Shown: in pieces, positions 16,035 through 25,479 of the stretch
Numbering within the stretch: position 1 is the stretch's first letter
How the letters are laid out: the number at the start of each line of letters is the position of its first letter
Assembly: GCF_015277775.1 (NCBI RefSeq)
Contig: NZ_CP063849.1
Location: 8,509,501 to 8,573,500, forward strand
DNA length: 64,000 nt
Origin: Paludibaculum fermentans
GTDB taxonomy: Bacteria; Acidobacteriota; Terriglobia; Bryobacterales; Bryobacteraceae
Direction: 5' to 3'
Program-made: the position numbers and the translations under genes
Notes under the pieces: model-generated
The model's input: the letters and a program-made list of their open reading frames with translations, nothing else
The model's database searches: none
Told to the model about the DNA's origin: nothing

Positions 16035-18782
16035 TCAGAACCGCAGCCGCAGCCCAGCCCACGCCCCGCGCGGGGCACCCGGAGCATAGAACGTCGACTG
16101 CTGTACCGGATATTCTCCATTCGAAGTCGCCGGAAATGGCCGGGCCACGAAGTTCCCTTGCGCCGTGAACCCCGTCGGACCCAGTTGCGCCGCCGAGTAG
16201 TAACACCGGTCCAACAGGTTGTTGATCCGCGCGAACAACTCCACCCGCCGGTGCAGTTGATACCGCGCCCCCAGGTTCACCACCCCATACCCGGCAGACC
16301 GCCCCGGACCCAGATAGTACGTCCCATCGGGCTGATGCTGGTTGTTCTCGTTGCCCCGCGCATACGAACCGGAGGCGCCAATCACGTTCAGATCCACCAG
16401 CAGCTTCGACGTCACCTGGACATCGGCATAGGCCTTCACCAGGTGGCTCGGGATGAGCGGGATATGGCTGCCTGGCTCAATCTCGATCGTCCCCTCCAGC
16501 CCGCGCGAGACCGTCCGCGCCAGATCGTTGCTGCTGTTCCCGCTGCCATTTACCGCCTCGCTGCTCTCAAACGTGGCCCGCAAAAACGTGTAGCCACCTC
16601 CATACGTCACCCTTCCGGCGCGCGCACTCATATCCAGTTCCAGGCCCTGCCGGCGTGTCGTCTCGAAGTTCTTGAAGTAGCCGAACCCCGTCTGCTGCGA
16701 CGCGACAAACAGAATGTCATCGTGATTGGTGGCCCGGAACCACCCCGCGCTCCAGCGCAGCCCATGCTCGCCGCTGCCCCGAACGCCCGCCTCGAACGTC
16801 CTCGTCACCACCTGCTGCAAGGGCGGATCCCCCGCCATCGCGTTCGGCAGCTTGCACGGCGTCTCCGGGTCCGCGCAACCCAACTCGATCGACGTCGGCG
16901 CCCGGCTGCCCTCCGTATATCCGCCATACAAGCTCACCGCTCCTGTCACGCGATACGTCGCGCCGGCCGCCGGATTGAACCGCCGGAACTCGTGCCAGCC
17001 CGTCAACGAGCCGCTGCCCGCCGCCGGACGGATCCGGTCGAGGTTGTCGATCGTCGTCCGGTTGAACCGCCCCGAGACCGTGAGATTCAGCCGGCCCGCC
17101 GTCAGCGTATCCGTGGCGTACACACTGGCGCTGTGCATGCGCCCGCTCAGGTTCACCCGGACGTCGAAGGGTTCGCCGTCCACGTCACCGCCGGTCACGC
17201 CATCGCCGAATGCGCCCGTGCCCACCACGCTCCGGTCCGGAGCCAGGTACCCCAGCTCGGACGATTGTTCGAACCCCACGCTGTTCCCGTCATACGCCGC
17301 TCCCGCGGTCAACTGGTTTCGGTACCGGCCCATCCGCCCGAACCAGCTCACCTGCCCGGATAGTCCGTAATTGCGCTGCTGCGAGGCGCCGCGGTTGATC
17401 AGGCCGTTGCACTTCTCCCCGGGCTCATCGCCCAACAGAACATTGCCGATACAGCGCCAGAACGGGAATGGCGTGTTCGCCGCCGTGGCGCCGGATGTGG
17501 GGAACCCCGTATACCCGGCCGCCGTCAACGCCGCCCGCTCCGCCGCACCGGGCTGATAAACCGACTGGTCCAGCGAGTTTTCGTTGATGTCGCCGTTCAG
17601 TGTCCTCGTGCGGATGTGCCGGAAATAGGCATTGCCGGAAAAGGTCAGGGCATTCGAAAAGCTGTGCCGCAGTTGCAGATTCACAAACGGCGAACGGTTC
17701 GCCGTCTGGTCCGGTTTCGTATAGACGCTGCGGTAATCGCGCTCCAGCAAACGAAGCTCCTGCAGCCCGTTCCCAATCAGCGTATTGTTCGCGTACGCCA
17801 GCGTCAGGCCAATCGACGTCCTCTCGCGCTGCCGCCCGATCTTCCCCAGAAACTGCCGCACATTCGAAGGCGACGACGCGCGCCAGCCATCCTCGAAGAA
17901 CAGGCTGCTCGCCAGGTACCAGTGGAGCCCCTTGGCGGTCGACCCGCCGTGCTCCAGCTCAGCCGTCTTCCGCCCGAAGCTGCCGCCGCTCAATTGCACC
18001 GAAGTGCCCGGATGGCTGATGCCGTCTTTCGTCCGCAGTGAGAGCGCGCCGCCCAGCGTGTTCAACCCGAAGAGAGGATCCGACCCTGCGATCATCGCCA
18101 TCTCGGCCACCGCCACGCGCGGAATCAGATCCCAACTCACCACATCTCCGAACGGCTGGTTCAGCCGCACCCCGTCCATGTAGACCGACACACCCTGCGG
18201 CGTCCCCAACAGCGGCGAGGCCGTATAGCCGCGAAAGTTCACATCCGGCTGCAGCGGGTTCCCCTGGATCTCATTCACATAAACATTCGCCAGACGCCGG
18301 TTCAGGAAGTCGGACACATCCAGCGCCCCGCTGGCTTCGAGATCCCGGTCTGTCGCCGCCTTCGCTGGGGCGGGCATCTCCTCCAGCAGCCGGTCCAGTC
18401 CGGCCAGAGGAGTCGCGCTCACCACCGAAACGGCGTACGAAGACGCTCCAATCTCCAGGCGGATCGTGCGCTGCACCGCGGCGTTCCCTGCGATCTCGAG
18501 AGTCTCCGTATAAGTGGCGAAGCCCTCCTTGGTGAGCCGCAGCCGGTAGCGGCCCGCAGGCAGCCCGGACACCGTGCCCAGCCCGCGCCGGTCGCACTGG
18601 AAACTCCGCCGGAACCCCGAGTGCAGGCCCTCCAGCCATCCGTGCGCCTCCACCGCCGCGCCCGACCCATCTTTGACCTCCACCTGGATCTCGCCGGCAG
18701 GAGCCTGCCCAACGAGAGCCGGCAGGCACGACAACAACAGCAGAACAATCAGGCGCATCGGACGCTGCCAGAACAGAGCCAT
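16035..18782 (-). CDS. TonB-dependent receptor with carboxypeptidase-like N-terminal domain
   Basis: The 915-residue outer-membrane receptor has a signal peptide ([17 protein letters not shown] within the first 25 residues). A CarboxypepD_reg-like domain ([39 protein letters not shown]) precedes the plug ([44 protein letters not shown]) and a 22-strand-type barrel ending in an aromatic strand ([10 protein letters not shown]). It imports a large or scarce substrate with TonB energy; the substrate is unknown. It is divergent from an ECF sigma/anti-sigma pair. There is no STN signalling domain, so Fec-like signalling is not supported. ATG 18758 is an alternative start. Confidence 0.92.
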   Translation of the reverse strand: MALFWQRPMRLIVLLLLSCLPALVGQAPAGEIQVEVKDGSGAAVEAHGWLEGLHSGFRRSFQCDRRGLGTVSGLPAGRYRLRLTKEGFATYTETLEIAGNAAVQRTIRLEIGASSYAVSVVSATPLAGLDRLLEEMPAPAKAATDRDLEASGALDVSDFLNRRLANVYVNEIQGNPLQPDVNFRGYTASPLLGTPQGVSVYMDGVRLNQPFGDVVSWDLIPRVAVAEMAMIAGSDPLFGLNTLGGALSLRTKDGISHPGTSVQLSGGSFGRKTAELEHGGSTAKGLHWYLASSLFFEDGWRASSPSNVRQFLGKIGRQRERTSIGLTLAYANNTLIGNGLQELRLLERDYRSVYTKPDQTANRSPFVNLQLRHSFSNALTFSGNAYFRHIRTRTLNGDINENSLDQSVYQPGAAERAALTAAGYTGFPTSGATAANTPFPFWRCIGNVLLGDEPGEKCNGLINRGASQQRNYGLSGQVSWFGRMGRYRNQLTAGAAYDGNSVGFEQSSELGYLAPDRSVVGTGAFGDGVTGGDVDGEPFDVRVNLSGRMHSASVYATDTLTAGRLNLTVSGRFNRTTIDNLDRIRPAAGSGSLTGWHEFRRFNPAAGATYRVTGAVSLYGGYTEGSRAPTSIELGCADPETPCKLPNAMAGDPPLQQVVTRTFEAGVRGSGEHGLRWSAGWFRATNHDDILFVASQQTGFGYFKNFETTRRQGLELDMSARAGRVTYGGGYTFLRATFESSEAVNGSGNSSNDLARTVSRGLEGTIEIEPGSHIPLIPSHLVKAYADVQVTSKLLVDLNVIGASGSYARGNENNQHQPDGTYYLGPGRSAGYGVVNLGARYQLHRRVELFARINNLLDRCYYSAAQLGPTGFTAQGNFVARPFPATSNGEYPVQQSTFYAPGAPRGAWAGLRLRF

Positions 18783-18876
18783 ATGAGGAACATTCGTGCC
18801 GGGCCCCATCTGTTCAGGGTATTTTCGCCTGCCCCCAGCGCAGCCGCGAAAACGCCCCAACCCTCATGCCCCCGCT

Positions 18877-18885
18877 TGCTACAAT
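18877..18885 (+). promoter_or_regulatory. extended -10 promoter element for the sigma factor gene
   Basis: TGCTACAAT (TGn plus TACAAT) lies 28 nt upstream of ATG 18914. Its position makes the earlier in-frame ATG 18866 unlikely as the start. The same CTACAAT core occurs at two other gene starts in the window. Confidence 0.4.
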
Positions 18886-18913
18886 CAACCCCATCCCCCC
18901 GGGCGCACGCACC

Positions 18914-19465
18914 ATGTCAGAATTCTCCTGGACCCAACTGGCTCGTATCGTCTCTACCCGGGAACAGGATCCACCCAATCCCACCCACGACGAAGTCGTC
19001 CGCTTCTTCACGGAACTCAGAACCCCGCTCCTTCGCTATCTCTACACCCTGGGACTCCCGCTCAGCGAAGGCGAGGACGTCGCCCAGGAAACCTTCCTCG
19101 CCCTCCACCGCCATCTGCTCGAAGGTAAGCCGCGCGACAACCTCCACGGCTGGGTCTTCCGTGTAGCCCGCAACCTCGCCCTGAAGCGCCTGCAGCGGGC
19201 TGCCACCACCGGTGGAGAACCCGATTTCCATGACCTCACCGACCCCGCCCCCAACCCGGAGCAGCAGGCTGTCCGCACCCAACAGCAGCGCGCCATCCAG
19301 TCGGTGATTGCCGCCCTGCCGGACCTCGACCGCCAGTGCCTCTATCTCCGCGCCGAAGGACTCCGCTACCGCGACATCGCCCAGGCTCTCGACATCTCCC
19401 TGGGCTCCGTAGCCCAGGCCCTCAGCCGGGCCCTCGACAAACTCGCCCGGGCGGCCCAACGCTAA
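18914..19465 (+). CDS. ECF-type RNA polymerase sigma factor
   Basis: The 183-residue protein has region 2 (FFTELRTPLLRYLYTLGLPLSEGEDVAQETFLALH, about residues 29-65) and region 4 (IAALPDLDRQCLYLRAEGLRYRDIAQALDISLGSVAQALSRAL, about 125-175). It directs RNA polymerase to stress or envelope promoters. The anti-sigma gene follows 119 nt later on the same strand, and the TonB receptor is divergent. ATG 18914 was chosen because a promoter-like extended -10 sits between it and ATG 18866; no Shine-Dalgarno is visible before either. Confidence 0.92.
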   Translation: MSEFSWTQLARIVSTREQDPPNPTHDEVVRFFTELRTPLLRYLYTLGLPLSEGEDVAQETFLALHRHLLEGKPRDNLHGWVFRVARNLALKRLQRAATTGGEPDFHDLTDPAPNPEQQAVRTQQQRAIQSVIAALPDLDRQCLYLRAEGLRYRDIAQALDISLGSVAQALSRALDKLARAAQR

Positions 19466-19584
19466 CGCCATGGCAATCTCCAGGAAAAAACAATGAACAG
19501 AATCGGGGTCGAGGGAATATCGCAGCAGGAGCAGCCTCGCCGCAAGCAGGGCTTGGACCACAAGCCGAGCGGTGGCGCATCAGC

Positions 19585-20406
19585 ATGAAGCCGGAAGCGC
19601 ACATCTCAGAAGAGGAACTCGTCCTGGCCATGGACGGCGAGTTGGAGGCGCCGCGCGCCGCCGAGGTAAGCCGCCACCTGCTCCACTGTTGGGAGTGCCG
19701 CGCCCGCCGCACCCGCCTGGAGCAATCCATAGCCGACTACATGGAGCTCCATCGTTCCGCCCCCTGCCCGGCCATCCCACCGGTGGAGGGACCCGCGGCC
19801 AAACTCCGGGCCAGCCTCCGTCTTGAAACCGCGCCAACCGCCGCGCAGCCCTGGTGGCGTTGGGCCTGGACGCGAGCCACACCCTCCCTCGTGGCCGGCT
19901 CCCTGGCGCTCGTCATCACGCCGCTGGCCCTGATCCTCTGGCTAAGCTCCGCCAAAGTGGAAGCCGCCGGCCCGCTGCCCGATGGCCGCCTGACACCCGG
20001 AGCGGCCCGGATCATCTCAAAACAGCAGGTCTGCGTCGCCCCCGCCGGAGACGAAGGCCGTCTCGTCCCGGCCCAACTCGCCCGGCGCGTCTTCGAGGAA
20101 TACCGCATCTCGAACCCGAGGCCGCGCAGCTACGAAGTGGACTACCTCATCAGCCCGTCGCTCGGCGGCTCCAGCGAACTCAGTAACCTCTGGCCGGTCC
20201 CTTACGACCAAGGCCTTTGGACATCGAGAGTGAAAGATGCGCTGGAAGACCACCTGCGAACGCTCGTCTGCGAGGGTCAACTGGACCTGCCCACCGCCCA
20301 GCGCGAGATCTCAACCAACTGGATCGCGGCCTACCAGAAGTACTTCCGGACCAAGAAGCCGATGGCAGCGCACGCCCGCTTCGTCAAAGACAGCCCCTGG
20401 GAATAG
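19585..20406 (+). CDS. zinc-finger anti-sigma factor with extracytoplasmic HNH-like domain
   Basis: The 273-residue protein begins with a ZAS-type zinc site, H31-x3-C35-x2-C38, in a helical domain that should bind the adjacent sigma factor. A single membrane segment lies at about 101-120. The outside part (about 121-273) resembles secreted HNH-like proteins, with the pattern YEVD-x-LI, LGG, NLWP and a C-terminal VCEGQLDLPTAQREISTNW. The usual catalytic DH is D186-Y187 here, so nuclease activity is doubtful and a sensing role more likely. Two cysteines (C150 and the one in LVCEG) may form a disulfide. The start is the ATG fitting the anti-sigma domain; its Shine-Dalgarno is weak. Confidence 0.82.
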   Translation: MKPEAHISEEELVLAMDGELEAPRAAEVSRHLLHCWECRARRTRLEQSIADYMELHRSAPCPAIPPVEGPAAKLRASLRLETAPTAAQPWWRWAWTRATPSLVAGSLALVITPLALILWLSSAKVEAAGPLPDGRLTPGAARIISKQQVCVAPAGDEGRLVPAQLARRVFEEYRISNPRPRSYEVDYLISPSLGGSSELSNLWPVPYDQGLWTSRVKDALEDHLRTLVCEGQLDLPTAQREISTNWIAAYQKYFRTKKPMAAHARFVKDSPWE

Positions 20407-20494
20407 CTGCGGCTGTCGAAATGCACTCTTAATGGCCCGCGCCCAGGCCGCCGGCCCGCGAGTCGCGGAGTGTCCGGCCGCCGGCCACCCGGCA

Positions 20495-21124
20495 TCAGTA
20501 GCCCACCAGCGGTGTTTGGTGAAGGTACGCGTCACTGCGCAATTGCGCCAGTACGAAGGCCGCCGCGTCGGCTCGGGAGATGGAACGGATCGTGACGCCC
20601 TCCAAGTTGGTCAAGGCCCGCAAATGCCCGCGCTGCGGACCGTTGGTGAAGGCCGCCGGGCGCACAATAATCCAGTCCAGGGAACTGGCCCGGATCAACG
20701 CCTCCTGCCGGTCTTTGTCCGCGTAGGTCTCTTGGGTGATCCAGGGGAACACGATCCTGTCGTAAAGGAAGCCGCCGTGGCCTCTGCTGTCGCCGGCCCC
20801 GATGCCGGTCACGCAAACCAGGCGCCGGACACCGTGCGTCTCCATGGCGTGAATCAGGATCCGGGTTGCGTCGGAGAACATCGTCGTCGGCGCGCGATGA
20901 CTCCTCCGGCCGAGCGAGAATACGACCGCGTCTTGCCCACGCACGGCGGCGGCCACGGCCACCGGGTCCAACGCGTCCCCTGCGACCGTACGCAAGCGTT
21001 CGTGCCTGGCTTCGAGCTGGGAAGGATCCCGGACCAACGCGGTCACCTCATCGCCCAATGCGAGAGCCTGCGGCACCAGATGCCGGCCCATGCTGCCCGT
21101 TGCGCCGAGAATGAGTACTTTCAT
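20495..21124 (-). CDS. NAD(P)-binding atypical SDR (NmrA/YwnB-like)
   Basis: The 209-residue protein starts MKVLILGATGSMGRHLVPQAL, the glycine-rich NAD(P) motif of atypical short-chain reductases. GQDAVVFSLGRRS, VRRLVCVTGIGAGDS and DWIIVRPAAFTNGP follow. These proteins reduce small substrates or act as NADP(H) sensors; the substrate is unknown. It starts 12 nt after the stop of the small membrane protein 21137-21553, so they form a two-gene operon. It ends convergent with the anti-sigma gene. Confidence 0.88.
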   Translation of the reverse strand: MKVLILGATGSMGRHLVPQALALGDEVTALVRDPSQLEARHERLRTVAGDALDPVAVAAAVRGQDAVVFSLGRRSHRAPTTMFSDATRILIHAMETHGVRRLVCVTGIGAGDSRGHGGFLYDRIVFPWITQETYADKDRQEALIRASSLDWIIVRPAAFTNGPQRGHLRALTNLEGVTIRSISRADAAAFVLAQLRSDAYLHQTPLVGY

Positions 21125-21136
21125 GACGTCACCCCG

Positions 21137-21553
21137 CTATTGCTGCCGAACTCGCCAAGCCAGCCCCACCCCTGCCATCACGGCGCCCAGCAGCATGTAG
21201 AACGGCTGCAGCGGTGGGTCGCTACTGTAACCAATGATCGCGACCTCGACGGCCAGCCAGATCAGCAGCGCCACCCCGATGCTGAATGCGGCATCGGGCG
21301 CCCTTGGATTTCGGCGCCACGCCAACCAGGCCGCCGCCAGCGGGCCCAGCCCAAGGATGGTGAACAGAATCACTCCTGGCACGAAGTAAGTTGCAAACGG
21401 CGAGCCCTGCAGCGCCGACAGGGGGAGCGGGATGATCTCGCCCCGTGGCCCAAGCATCAGGGCGGCGCCGCCCGCAAGCGCGCCCAGGCTCAGAAAGATC
21501 TCCAGCGAAATGGCGGCCATTGCCAGCGGGCGCAAGGAAGGCGTTTCCGGCAT
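21137..21553 (-). CDS. small integral membrane protein
   Basis: The 138-residue protein has four hydrophobic segments at about 10-35, 52-75, 84-105 and 112-132, with short charged loops and a final RVRQQ. No family was recognised. Its stop is 12 nt before the SDR gene. Such four-TM proteins next to NmrA-like reductases may be DoxX-like, but the sequence does not decide this. Confidence 0.7.
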   Translation of the reverse strand: MPETPSLRPLAMAAISLEIFLSLGALAGGAALMLGPRGEIIPLPLSALQGSPFATYFVPGVILFTILGLGPLAAAWLAWRRNPRAPDAAFSIGVALLIWLAVEVAIIGYSSDPPLQPFYMLLGAVMAGVGLAWRVRQQ

Positions 21554-21985
21554 GACCTAGATTGAATCACGAAACACCCCCGCTGCACTGGGTCTTTTCA
21601 GATGCCGAGGTATCAATCCCGTGCGAGATTCGCGGGCTGGAAACCGTGGAACTCACCGAAAGCTGCTGGTTCCTCTCTACAAGTCCGCCGAGCCGACAGA
21701 CAGTGAGTCCAAAACGGTGGCCCGGGTCCATCCAGAAGTTCCACCCCTGCGCCATAACCCACAAGGAGTATAGTGCTCAGCCGCGCCATACCACTCGCCC
21801 GGACCCCACTTGTTCCCCAATTCCCGCACTAAGTAATATGAGGTCACCGCGTCTGAAACTCTTTTTTCTCTTTCTTTGCAACACCGGCCTCTCCAAAGCA
21901 GCCCTTTTCCCCTTGACACCCCCCTTACCCTGGAATCGCGCCGGCACCCACGCCGGCCATTTTCATTTACAGGGAGTTTGACATC
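21554..21985. other. 432-nt intergenic region
   Basis: No convincing coding frame is present on either strand. It holds a perfect -35-like TTGACA at 21913-21918 without a matching -10, a pyrimidine-rich tract (about 21862-21880), and a GCCGGC/GCCGGC hairpin at 21940-21957. GGGAG at 21972-21976 is the ribosome binding site of the next gene. Confidence 0.6.
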
Positions 21986-22693
21986 ATGGCTACCGTTGCT
22001 CAGATCACCGCCAACCAGGCGAACGCGAAGCATTCCACGGGCCCCGTCACCATCGAAGGCAAGGCCCGCACTGCCCAGAACGCCCGCCGCCACGGCTTCA
22101 CCGCCCAACACCTCAGCATCACGCCCGAAGACCGTGCCGCGTTCACATCCCTCGAAGCCGCCCTGCGCCTCGACACCCGGCCCGCGACCAGCCTCGAGGA
22201 AGAGATCTTCCACCGCATCCTCACCCACACCTGGAACCTGCGGCGCATCGAATCCTTCGAGTGCCTGATCCTCGCCGAAACGGACCCATTGGCTGAGACC
22301 AACACCCGCGACGGTCAGCTCGAACGCTACGCCCGTTATCGCCGCGACCTCGAGCGCGGCCTTTACCGCGCCATCAAGGAGCTCAGCAAACTCCAAACCG
22401 AGCGCGCTGCCCTCGCCCAGCAACACCCCGATGTCGTCAAAGCCGTCCGCGAAAACGTCCCCTTGGCCGAGGTCACCCGCCTGACCAGCAACACCGACGA
22501 ACTCTTTTTCTACGAAGGCTATGGCCGACCGCGCCGGGCGCTCGAACACCTCACCACCGGCATCGATACCAATCACCCCGACAACCAGGATCCGCTGGCC
22601 GACCTCCAGCCGATCCGCGTTCCACGAAACGAAGCCAACCCAATGCGCGAAGACGGGCTGCCCAACCTGAACTACAACTTCTCGGGCCTCTAA
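21986..22693 (+). CDS. uncharacterised protein of the STGP-x4-GKA-x3-NA-x2-HG family
   Basis: The 235-residue protein opens with ANQANAKHSTGPVTIEGKAR, then TAQNARRHGFTAQHL. This Arg/Lys-rich motif recurs in a large family that I recall as multi-copy in Acidobacteria and Planctomycetes, with no known function. Mostly helical sequence follows (about residues 45-165), including RYRRDLERGLYRAIKELSKLQTERAAL, and the C-terminus is disordered and polar, ending in NLNYNFSGL. There is no signal or membrane segment. GGGAG nine bases upstream supports the start. It is flanked by long gene-poor stretches with short repeats, which fits a mobile or recombination-linked family, but no transposase or att site is seen. 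Confidence 0.8.
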   Translation: MATVAQITANQANAKHSTGPVTIEGKARTAQNARRHGFTAQHLSITPEDRAAFTSLEAALRLDTRPATSLEEEIFHRILTHTWNLRRIESFECLILAETDPLAETNTRDGQLERYARYRRDLERGLYRAIKELSKLQTERAALAQQHPDVVKAVRENVPLAEVTRLTSNTDELFFYEGYGRPRRALEHLTTGIDTNHPDNQDPLADLQPIRVPRNEANPMREDGLPNLNYNFSGL

Positions 22694-23024
22694 TCACCAA
22701 GCCCAGGCGAAGCCGCCGCCCATCGACGGAACGAAGCCATTGACGACCTCCGCCGCGAGTCGTGACCACAGCCGGAGCCCCATCCAGCACCGCTCTTTGA
22801 AATCCTCACCTCTGCCCCCACCAGGGGAGCCCCGACCGCACACGCCGCGCCACAGCTGTGCCCGTGCCTCGCCCAGTTCCTGAGCGCAAGCGACGGGCTC
22901 CCCCGAGGACTCCAGTCCCTGAACCCTTGAACTGGTGCGACGAAACGAAGCCACACCGCCGGCCTGCCGGCCGCCGGACCATCTCGGCGCCCGCGCCACG
23001 CCCGGCAGTGCGGCCCCGTCTCCT
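22694..23024. other. 331-nt intergenic region with a degenerate 16-nt direct repeat
   Basis: No supported gene was found. Two copies of CGAC(G/A)AACGAAGCCA-type sequence (22724-22739 and 22938-22953, 15 of 16 identical) stand 214 nt apart. A GCCGGC/GCCGGC hairpin lies near 22958-22973, downstream of the convergent GH92 gene, and may help end transcription. Confidence 0.5.
22724..22953. repeat. pair of 16-nt near-identical direct repeats
   Basis: The repeats at 22724-22739 and 22938-22953 differ at one base. They lie just downstream of the STGP-family gene. Read on the minus strand both encode GFV followed by P or S, so they may be remains of a duplicated stretch. Confidence 0.4.
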
Positions 23025-25301
23025 CTATTTACCTGCCTGCCCGGCGCCGCCCGTGCTCGCCGCATACGTCTCGTCCGGCGTCGGCAGCCCGCCCGTCGCC
23101 CACTTCTCATTCGGCTGCGCACCCATCCGGAACCGCAGCGTCCCTCCGTTCACAATCTCGCTGTGCGAGATCCACGAGCGGTCCAGCGGCCGGCCGTTCA
23201 AGGTCGCCGACTGCACATAGATCTCATCCTCCGACTTCCGCGCCGCTTCCACCGTGAACCGCTTCCCATTCTCCAGCCGGATGCTGGCCTTCTGGAACAG
23301 TGGCGACCCGATGGCATAAATCGGCTGCCCCGGATTCACCGGATAGAACCCCAACGCGCTGAAGATGTACCAGGCCGACATTTGCCCGTTGTCCTCATCG
23401 CCCAGCCAGCCCGCCGGACCCGGCTTGTAGTTCCGCACCATTACTTCATGCGCCCACTTCTGCGCCTTCCACGGCTGGCCCGCATAGTCGTACAGGTAGA
23501 TCACGTGGTGTACCGGCTCGTTGATGTGCGCATACTGCCCCATCTCGCCCATCTTCGCTTCCGTCATCTCGTGGATCACCTGCTTGTAGCCGCCCACCTT
23601 GAAATCTGTCGTCGTGCTGAACAGTTCGTCCAGCTTCTTCAGGAACGCATCGCGGCCGCCCATCAGCGCCATCAGCCCCGGAACGTCATGCTGCACGGAC
23701 CAAAGCCATTGCCACGCGTTGCCTTCGGTGAACACTCCACCCCAGTCCAGCGGATCGAACGGAGTCAACCACGACCCATCCCGGTTCCGCCCGCGCATGT
23801 AGCCCGTCGACGCGTCATACAGGTTGCGGTACGACTTCGCCTGCTTCATGAACCGCTCGTAGTCATCCTTCTTGCCCAATGCCCGCGCCACCTGCGCGAC
23901 GCAGAAATCGTCGTACGCATACTCCAGCGTCCGCGCGGCCGACTCCTGCACGCCGCCATCGGCCGGCACGTAGCCCAGTTTCAGGTAATCCTCGATGCCC
24001 AGCCGCGCTTTGAAGACCCCGGTGCCCGGCAGCGTCGCGTCCTTGCGGATCGCGGCATACGCCTTCTCGATATCAAACCCGCGGATCCCCTTCATGTAGG
24101 CGTCAGCCACGGCCGAGTCGCCGTGCGTGCCGATCATCACGTTGCGCTCAATCGGGTTCGGCCATGTCGGAATCCATCCGCCCTCTTCATACGTATGCAC
24201 CATCGCCCGCATGATCTCCGCGTTGCGGCTCGGGCTGGCCACCGTCAACAAGGGGAACTGGGCGCGGAACACGTCCCAGAAACCGATATCCGTGAACATG
24301 GGGCCCGCGTGCACCTTGCCGTCGTAGAGCCCGTAATGCACCGTCTCGCCCTTCGCGTCCGTCTCGTTCAGCATCCGCGGAAACTGCAGCGAGTGGTAGT
24401 AAGCCGTGTAGAACGTCTTTCGCTGCTCGGCCGTGCCGCCCTGGATCTCGAACGTCGCCAGGGCGCGATCCCACACCTGCTGCGCCGCCGCGGCCGCCGC
24501 GTCCACATCGGCCTTGGGCAGTTCGGCCTTCATGGCGCGTTCCGCCTGCTCCAGGCTGATCAGCGACGTACCCACGCGTACCGTCACCACCTCGCCCGCG
24601 CGGAAGCCAACATACGCGCCCGTATGCGGGCCTGAGCGTTTCTTCGCCTCGTCCTTGGCACCCTTGATGTCCCACGTGCCGGACGACGTGAAAGGCTTGT
24701 CAAACTCGGCCACGAAATAGACCGCGAACCCGGGCACCGACCCGCGCGCCGTCAGCGAGTTCGTCCCCGTGATCCGGTTCGACTCCGGGTGGATCTCCAC
24801 TGAGCTGCCGCCGTTGTTGGCATCCAGCACCACCCAGGCGTCGCCCTCCTTGGGAAACGTGAATCGTAGAATCCCGCCGTGCGCGCTCGGCGCCATCGAG
24901 ACTTTCGTCTTGTAGTCGTCCAGCAGCACGTCATACCGGTAGGCCTTCGCCGTCTCGTTCGCATGCTGGAACTTCGAGCCCCGCTGATCCGGCAGCACTT
25001 TCAGCGGACCCGTGCCGGGCATGATCGAGAACGAGCCCCAGTCAATGGTCCAGGCCGAAGGACGATGCGTCATCCGGAAGCCCCGGATATTGTCCTTGGC
25101 GTACTGATAGGGCCAGCCGCCGTCGCCGGTCTGGGCGGTCCAGGCCGCCATTGCATAGGGGATGAAGATGGCCGGATAGGTGTTGCCGCGAGACAACTCG
25201 TATTTGGAATCGGTGCCCACCAGGGGGTCGGGCAGATCCGACAGGCGATCCGCGCCGGAGCACAGCGACAGGCAGAGGAGGGGAAGAAGAAAACGTTGCA
25301 T
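23025..25301 (-). CDS. GH92 family glycosidase (alpha-mannosidase type), secreted, second copy
   Basis: This 758-residue enzyme has a signal peptide (MQRFLLPLLCLSLCSG) and then DPLVGTDSKYELSRGNTYPAIFIPYAM, a GH92 opening clearly different from the first copy. Other signatures are EEGGWIPTWPNPIERNVMIG, GDSAVADAYMKGIRGFD and WLGDEDNGQMSAWYIFSALGFY. The two copies belong to different GH92 subgroups by eye and so probably cleave different alpha-mannosidic linkages. ATG 25301 begins the signal peptide; GTG/ATG starts further up have no such signal. No Shine-Dalgarno is clear. The esterase gene 25480 is divergent. Confidence 0.92.
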   Translation of the reverse strand: MQRFLLPLLCLSLCSGADRLSDLPDPLVGTDSKYELSRGNTYPAIFIPYAMAAWTAQTGDGGWPYQYAKDNIRGFRMTHRPSAWTIDWGSFSIMPGTGPLKVLPDQRGSKFQHANETAKAYRYDVLLDDYKTKVSMAPSAHGGILRFTFPKEGDAWVVLDANNGGSSVEIHPESNRITGTNSLTARGSVPGFAVYFVAEFDKPFTSSGTWDIKGAKDEAKKRSGPHTGAYVGFRAGEVVTVRVGTSLISLEQAERAMKAELPKADVDAAAAAAQQVWDRALATFEIQGGTAEQRKTFYTAYYHSLQFPRMLNETDAKGETVHYGLYDGKVHAGPMFTDIGFWDVFRAQFPLLTVASPSRNAEIMRAMVHTYEEGGWIPTWPNPIERNVMIGTHGDSAVADAYMKGIRGFDIEKAYAAIRKDATLPGTGVFKARLGIEDYLKLGYVPADGGVQESAARTLEYAYDDFCVAQVARALGKKDDYERFMKQAKSYRNLYDASTGYMRGRNRDGSWLTPFDPLDWGGVFTEGNAWQWLWSVQHDVPGLMALMGGRDAFLKKLDELFSTTTDFKVGGYKQVIHEMTEAKMGEMGQYAHINEPVHHVIYLYDYAGQPWKAQKWAHEVMVRNYKPGPAGWLGDEDNGQMSAWYIFSALGFYPVNPGQPIYAIGSPLFQKASIRLENGKRFTVEAARKSEDEIYVQSATLNGRPLDRSWISHSEIVNGGTLRFRMGAQPNEKWATGGLPTPDETYAASTGGAGQAGK

Positions 25302-25479
25302 GGCTAGGGGTATAAATCCACCTACCATGTTAGTCCGAATGAGATGCGCGGCTCTGAAACACCAATGCGTGGCCCCGTCAGGACCGGTTGGGGAATCGGC
25401 CCTGCCCGCCTTCCCTGGGCTTGCTCCCGCCCGGCAACAACGGCAGAATTGAGCTTCGCCCCCTGGCGATCCCAATCCG

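Noticed and set aside
21913-21918. A sigma-70 promoter at a perfect TTGACA
   Set aside because: No -10 element lies at 16-18 nt, so it was not called as a promoter.
22935-24635. Long open frame on the plus strand inside the second GH92 gene (similar cases at 2798-4003, 16158-17363, 35258-36514 and 32389-33168)
   Set aside because: These are antisense or alternate-frame shadows produced by high GC in third positions. Their translations are Arg/Pro/Ala-rich, have no family features, and the opposite strand encodes a clear enzyme.
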